DNA of 7,604 nucleotides from assembly GCA_003483675.1 (NCBI GenBank), contig DMYK01000117.1:9611-17214 (forward strand), in the 5' to 3' direction. This document shows, in pieces, positions 5,529 to 7,604 of the stretch. Origin of the DNA: Microcoleaceae cyanobacterium UBA11344 (lineage in GTDB: Bacteria > Cyanobacteriota > Cyanobacteriia > Cyanobacteriales > Microcoleaceae). The position numbers and the translations under genes were made by a program. Under the pieces are notes generated by a model, which saw only the letters and a list, made by a program, of their open reading frames with translations, ran no database searches and was not told the origin of the DNA. Position 1 is the first letter of the stretch. Each line of letters opens with the position of its first letter.

Positions 5529-7145
5529 TTAAACTGCAACGAGATTCGGCTCCAAAGTTGCCACCAATTTGAGATTATACTCATCTTCAAAAGCAGGCTT
5601 TTTATAATCCAAGCTCCAGATTTCTAGGGCACAATCATCAGCAGCATTAAGGGGTTGTATCCGCAAATGAAACTCTCTCACTTCCGGTCTGAATTCACAT
5701 TTAAAATGAGAAATTGCACCAATTTGCCGCCTGTCCAAAGCCACAGCAAACCTGAGCAAAGGATGCAAATTACTAACTACTTCCCGGTATTTTTTCGGAA
5801 GAATGATGAAATTTTCGTGCTTTTTCTTGGGAGAACTTTTCCGGTGATAGCGCGCCAAATTTGCAATTACTTCAATCTCTGTTTCAGTGTATCCCAATAA
5901 CTCACCATTGCGAATTAAATAGTAAGAATGCTTGTGGTGCGCCGAATGACTGACATACAAACCGCTGTTGTGTAAAATTGCGGCAGCCCACAACAATTCC
6001 CGTTCTTCGGTTCCCCAATTATGCAGAATTCCTTGGGTTTGGTCGAACAAATTGAGCGCAAATGCTGCGGTTCTTTCGCTTTGTTCTAAATTGACTTGAT
6101 ATTTTTCAGCTATGTGCAGAATGCTGCGCTGGCGGATTGAACCTTGATAGCGCAAGCGGTTTTCAATTAAACCGCGAGACAGCATCCAGTCAACAATTAC
6201 GCCTTCTCTCAAAGATCGATCGCAAACAGTCAGCGATTCAATTCCTAATAGTGTCATAGCTTCCTGCAAAATCAAAGCGCCGGCCAAAATAATTTCTGCC
6301 CGCTTGTCCGATATTCCCGGAATTGCCAACCTTTCAGAATAAGAAAGTTTGCGGAAACGATTGACTAAATCGCGCAAATCTTTTAAACTTAATTGATAGC
6401 CAGCCAGCGGGTTCGGCACCGTTCCCAATTTTTCGCGAGCATTAATTGCCACTAAAGTTTCGATGGTTCCAGCAGTACCAATCAAACGCAGAGTTTCGCC
6501 AGCATTGAAGTGAGCCCGCAATTCGTCGATCGGTCTTTCCAGCGCAATCCGAATATAAGCTTGCAAATAGGCAAATTCCTCTCTGCTAATCGGGTCAGTT
6601 TTGACAAATTCTCCAGTGAGGCGAACCGCACCAATTTTGGTACTCGTGAGACAGATCGGCTCAACACTGTTCCCTAGAATTAATTCAGTAGAACCGCCCC
6701 CAATGTCAATAATCACCTGCGACTGATTGTTAAATTCCATCCCCGAAAGTACGCCGAGATAAATTCTCCGCGCTTCTTCCTGACCGGAAATTAAGCTAAC
6801 ATTAAGGTCTAATTCGTCAGCAACTTGTTTGAGAAAATCTCGACCATTAGGGGCTTCTCGAACAGCACTGGTAGCCACAGCGATAACTTGTTCAGCATTG
6901 AAAGTTTTAGCAATACCTAGAAAACGGCGCAAAGTTGCGATCGCCCTTTCCATCACTTCTAACTTCAAACACCCTGTTTTTGTGTCACAATCACCCAATC
7001 GAACCGTATCTTTTTCTCTAGCAATAATCGTAAAAGCAGGCAATTTCGCATCGATTCGCGCCACCACCATATGAAACGAGTTAGTACCCATATCAATGGC
7101 AGCAATAATGCGATTTGACTCCGCAGAAGCAAGTGAATTAACCAT
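5529..7145 (-). CDS. ppx: Exopolyphosphatase, Ppx/GppA family
   Basis: A 538-residue protein, slightly longer than E. coli Ppx (513) and GppA (494). The family releases phosphate from the ends of inorganic polyphosphate, or converts pppGpp to ppGpp, in the cytoplasm. Actin-like ATPase-fold motifs are IAAIDMGTNSFHMVVARI (14-31, phosphate-binding loop), ATSAVREAPNG (91-101), SGQEEARRI (120-128, with the catalytic Glu among 123-124) and IDIGGGSTELILG (146-158). The C-terminal half is the HD-like helical domain: AAAILHNSGLYVSHSAHHKHS (about 387-407) and ARYHRKS (431-437); Asn393 stands where HD proteins have Asp. Sequence alone does not separate polyphosphate from pppGpp activity, though cyanobacterial members are usually called Ppx. 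The ATG at 7143-7145 lies 20-odd codons before the first motif, as expected, without an obvious Shine-Dalgarno. The last 12 codons lie inside a 78-bp duplication. It is divergent from a prenyltransferase gene. Confidence 0.95.
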   Translation of the reverse strand: MVNSLASAESNRIIAAIDMGTNSFHMVVARIDAKLPAFTIIAREKDTVRLGDCDTKTGCLKLEVMERAIATLRRFLGIAKTFNAEQVIAVATSAVREAPNGRDFLKQVADELDLNVSLISGQEEARRIYLGVLSGMEFNNQSQVIIDIGGGSTELILGNSVEPICLTSTKIGAVRLTGEFVKTDPISREEFAYLQAYIRIALERPIDELRAHFNAGETLRLIGTAGTIETLVAINAREKLGTVPNPLAGYQLSLKDLRDLVNRFRKLSYSERLAIPGISDKRAEIILAGALILQEAMTLLGIESLTVCDRSLREGVIVDWMLSRGLIENRLRYQGSIRQRSILHIAEKYQVNLEQSERTAAFALNLFDQTQGILHNWGTEERELLWAAAILHNSGLYVSHSAHHKHSYYLIRNGELLGYTETEIEVIANLARYHRKSSPKKKHENFIILPKKYREVVSNLHPLLRFAVALDRRQIGAISHFKCEFRPEVREFHLRIQPLNAADDCALEIWSLDYKKPAFEDEYNLKLVATLEPNLVAV

Positions 7146-7223
7146 TGGAGTGTATCGGGGTTGACAGATATTTATGATTATTTCACGAATTCACTAGGCG
7201 ATCAGATTAAAATATTAAAAATC

Positions 7224-7274
7224 GGGAACCGCTTACGGGACAAGACTTTCACCTATTCTCAATTGCTGGTTCCC
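7224..7274. promoter_or_regulatory. Inverted repeat in the ppx/ubiA divergent region
   Basis: GGGAACC (7224-7230) and GGTTCCC (7268-7274) are perfect 7-bp inverted arms with 37 bases between them, roughly midway in the 211-bp divergent region. The arms could be two half-operators or a long-loop hairpin. No known regulator site is recognised, and chance occurrence is possible. Confidence 0.3.
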
Positions 7275-7315
7275 ATTCTCAAAAGCATTGAGCTTAGGTG
7301 ATCTTGCTTAAATTT

Positions 7316-7324
7316 TGATAAAAT
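7316..7324 (+). promoter_or_regulatory. Candidate extended -10 promoter for the prenyltransferase gene
   Basis: TGATAAAAT matches an extended -10 (TGn followed by TAAAAT, 5/6 to TATAAT). No good -35 is seen at 16-18 bp upstream, which extended -10 promoters can tolerate. Transcription would start near 7331 with a leader of about 26 nt. Prediction by eye. Confidence 0.4.
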
Positions 7325-7356
7325 TAAAACTTAAAAATCTCAAATCTCAAATAAAA

Positions 7357-7604
7357 ATGCTGACCGAGTTCGATCGCCAACCTGAATCCACATTACTTGC
7401 TATCCTGCGGCTTTTGAGATGGGACAAGCCAGCAGGAAGGCTCATTTTAATGATTCCAGCCCTCTGGGCGGTCTTTTTAGCGGCCCACGGGAGGCCAAGC
7501 GCAGCATTGGTGAGCGTGATTGTCTTGGGCACCTTAGCCACGAGTGCGGCTGGATGCGTCATCAACGACTTGTGGGATCGGGATATCGATCCCGAAGTCG
7601 AAAG
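7357..7604 (+). CDS. ubiA: 4-hydroxybenzoate polyprenyl (solanesyl) transferase, 5' part
   Basis: 82 codons are visible before the right edge cuts the gene. UbiA-family enzymes are integral membrane prenyltransferases that attach a polyprenyl chain to an aromatic ring. In cyanobacteria the 4-hydroxybenzoate enzyme feeds plastoquinone synthesis. RWDKPAGRLILMIPALWAVF (21-40) matches the start of helix 1 in bacterial UbiA, and the first Asp-rich motif NDLWDRDID (70-78) has the N-D-x-x-D-x-x-x-D pattern that binds prenyl diphosphate through Mg2+. The second Asp-rich motif lies outside the window. The ATG at 7357 is preceded by an A-rich leader with no Shine-Dalgarno and gives the usual short N-terminus before WDKP. 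Related UbiA-family members such as homogentisate or chlorophyll prenyltransferases seem less likely, because WDKPAGRLIL and GCVINDLWDRDID fit the 4-hydroxybenzoate branch. Confidence 0.9.
   Translation, partial: MLTEFDRQPESTLLAILRLLRWDKPAGRLILMIPALWAVFLAAHGRPSAALVSVIVLGTLATSAAGCVINDLWDRDIDPEVE

Larger units (their letters stand above)
5411..5566. repeat. 78-bp tandem duplication overlapping the 3' end of ppx
   Basis: Units 5411-5488 and 5489-5566 differ at one base (G at 5467, T at 5545). Each contains a palindrome followed by the last 38 bases of ppx on the opposite strand, stop codon included. The copy at 5489-5566 supplies the real ppx end; the copy at 5411-5488 is a non-coding echo of it. 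The unit is 26 codons long, so the echo stays in the ppx frame. Confidence 0.96.
100..6944. repeat. Dispersed HIP1 octamers (GCGATCGC), at least ten perfect copies
   Basis: Perfect GCGATCGC starts at 100, 121, 2403, 2616, 2637, 3330, 3432, 4239, 5227 and 6937. About 0.1 would be expected by chance in 7.6 kb. HIP1 is a palindrome hugely over-represented in many cyanobacterial genomes, and it is the best evidence here for the host lineage. Nine of the ten lie in coding sequence; the one at 5227 sits in the selO leader. Confidence 0.95.

Noticed and set aside
7146..7356. tRNA or riboswitch in the divergent region
   Set aside because: The GGGAACC/GGTTCCC arms suggested a folded RNA, but no cloverleaf or known riboswitch core could be drawn.
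7347..7565. 72-codon minus-strand ORF at the right end
   Set aside because: It is a shadow of the UbiA reading frame, whose WDKPAGR and NDxxDxxxD motifs are clear.

Overview
The window most likely comes from a filamentous cyanobacterium of the Oscillatoria/Microcoleus type. Three things point there: at least ten perfect copies of the HIP1 octamer GCGATCGC in 7.6 kb, in-register heptanucleotide arrays between genes, and gene content (Ser/Thr kinases fused to TPR domains, and a 4-hydroxybenzoate prenyltransferase of the plastoquinone type). The assignment rests on sequence character and remembered protein families, not on a database search.

Layout. Bases 1-1218 (+) are the 3' part of a TPR gene that is open at the left edge. 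Its first codons look like the end of a membrane helix, so it is probably the C-terminal half of a kinase-TPR protein. Bases 1221-1430 are an uninterrupted array of 30 heptamers. Bases 1431-3632 (+) encode a complete 733-residue Ser/Thr kinase with one membrane helix and 11 TPRs, paralogous repeat by repeat to the first gene. The 143-bp convergent gap 3633-3775 holds three copies of a hairpin-forming palindrome. Bases 3776-5203 (-) encode a full-length SelO/YdiU pseudokinase-type AMPylase. The 325-bp gap 5204-5528 holds a likely selO promoter, a decayed palindrome, a 9-mer repeat, a purine tract and most of a 78-bp tandem duplication that also copied the last codons of the next gene. Bases 5529-7145 (-) encode a Ppx/GppA exopolyphosphatase. 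After a 211-bp divergent intergenic region, 7357-7604 (+) is the 5' end of a UbiA-type prenyltransferase that runs off the right edge.

The two kinase-TPR genes are a tandem duplication that probably makes membrane-anchored sensor kinases with a TPR partner-binding surface. ppx and selO lie on the same strand but are 325 bp apart, and selO seems to have its own promoter. ppx and ubiA are divergent. I see no pathway linking all the genes, and no CRISPR array, phage, transposase, rRNA or tRNA. The most unusual content is in the gaps: the single-register heptamer array that abuts a start codon, the hairpin family oriented consistently with the gene upstream of it, and the in-frame duplication of the ppx tail.
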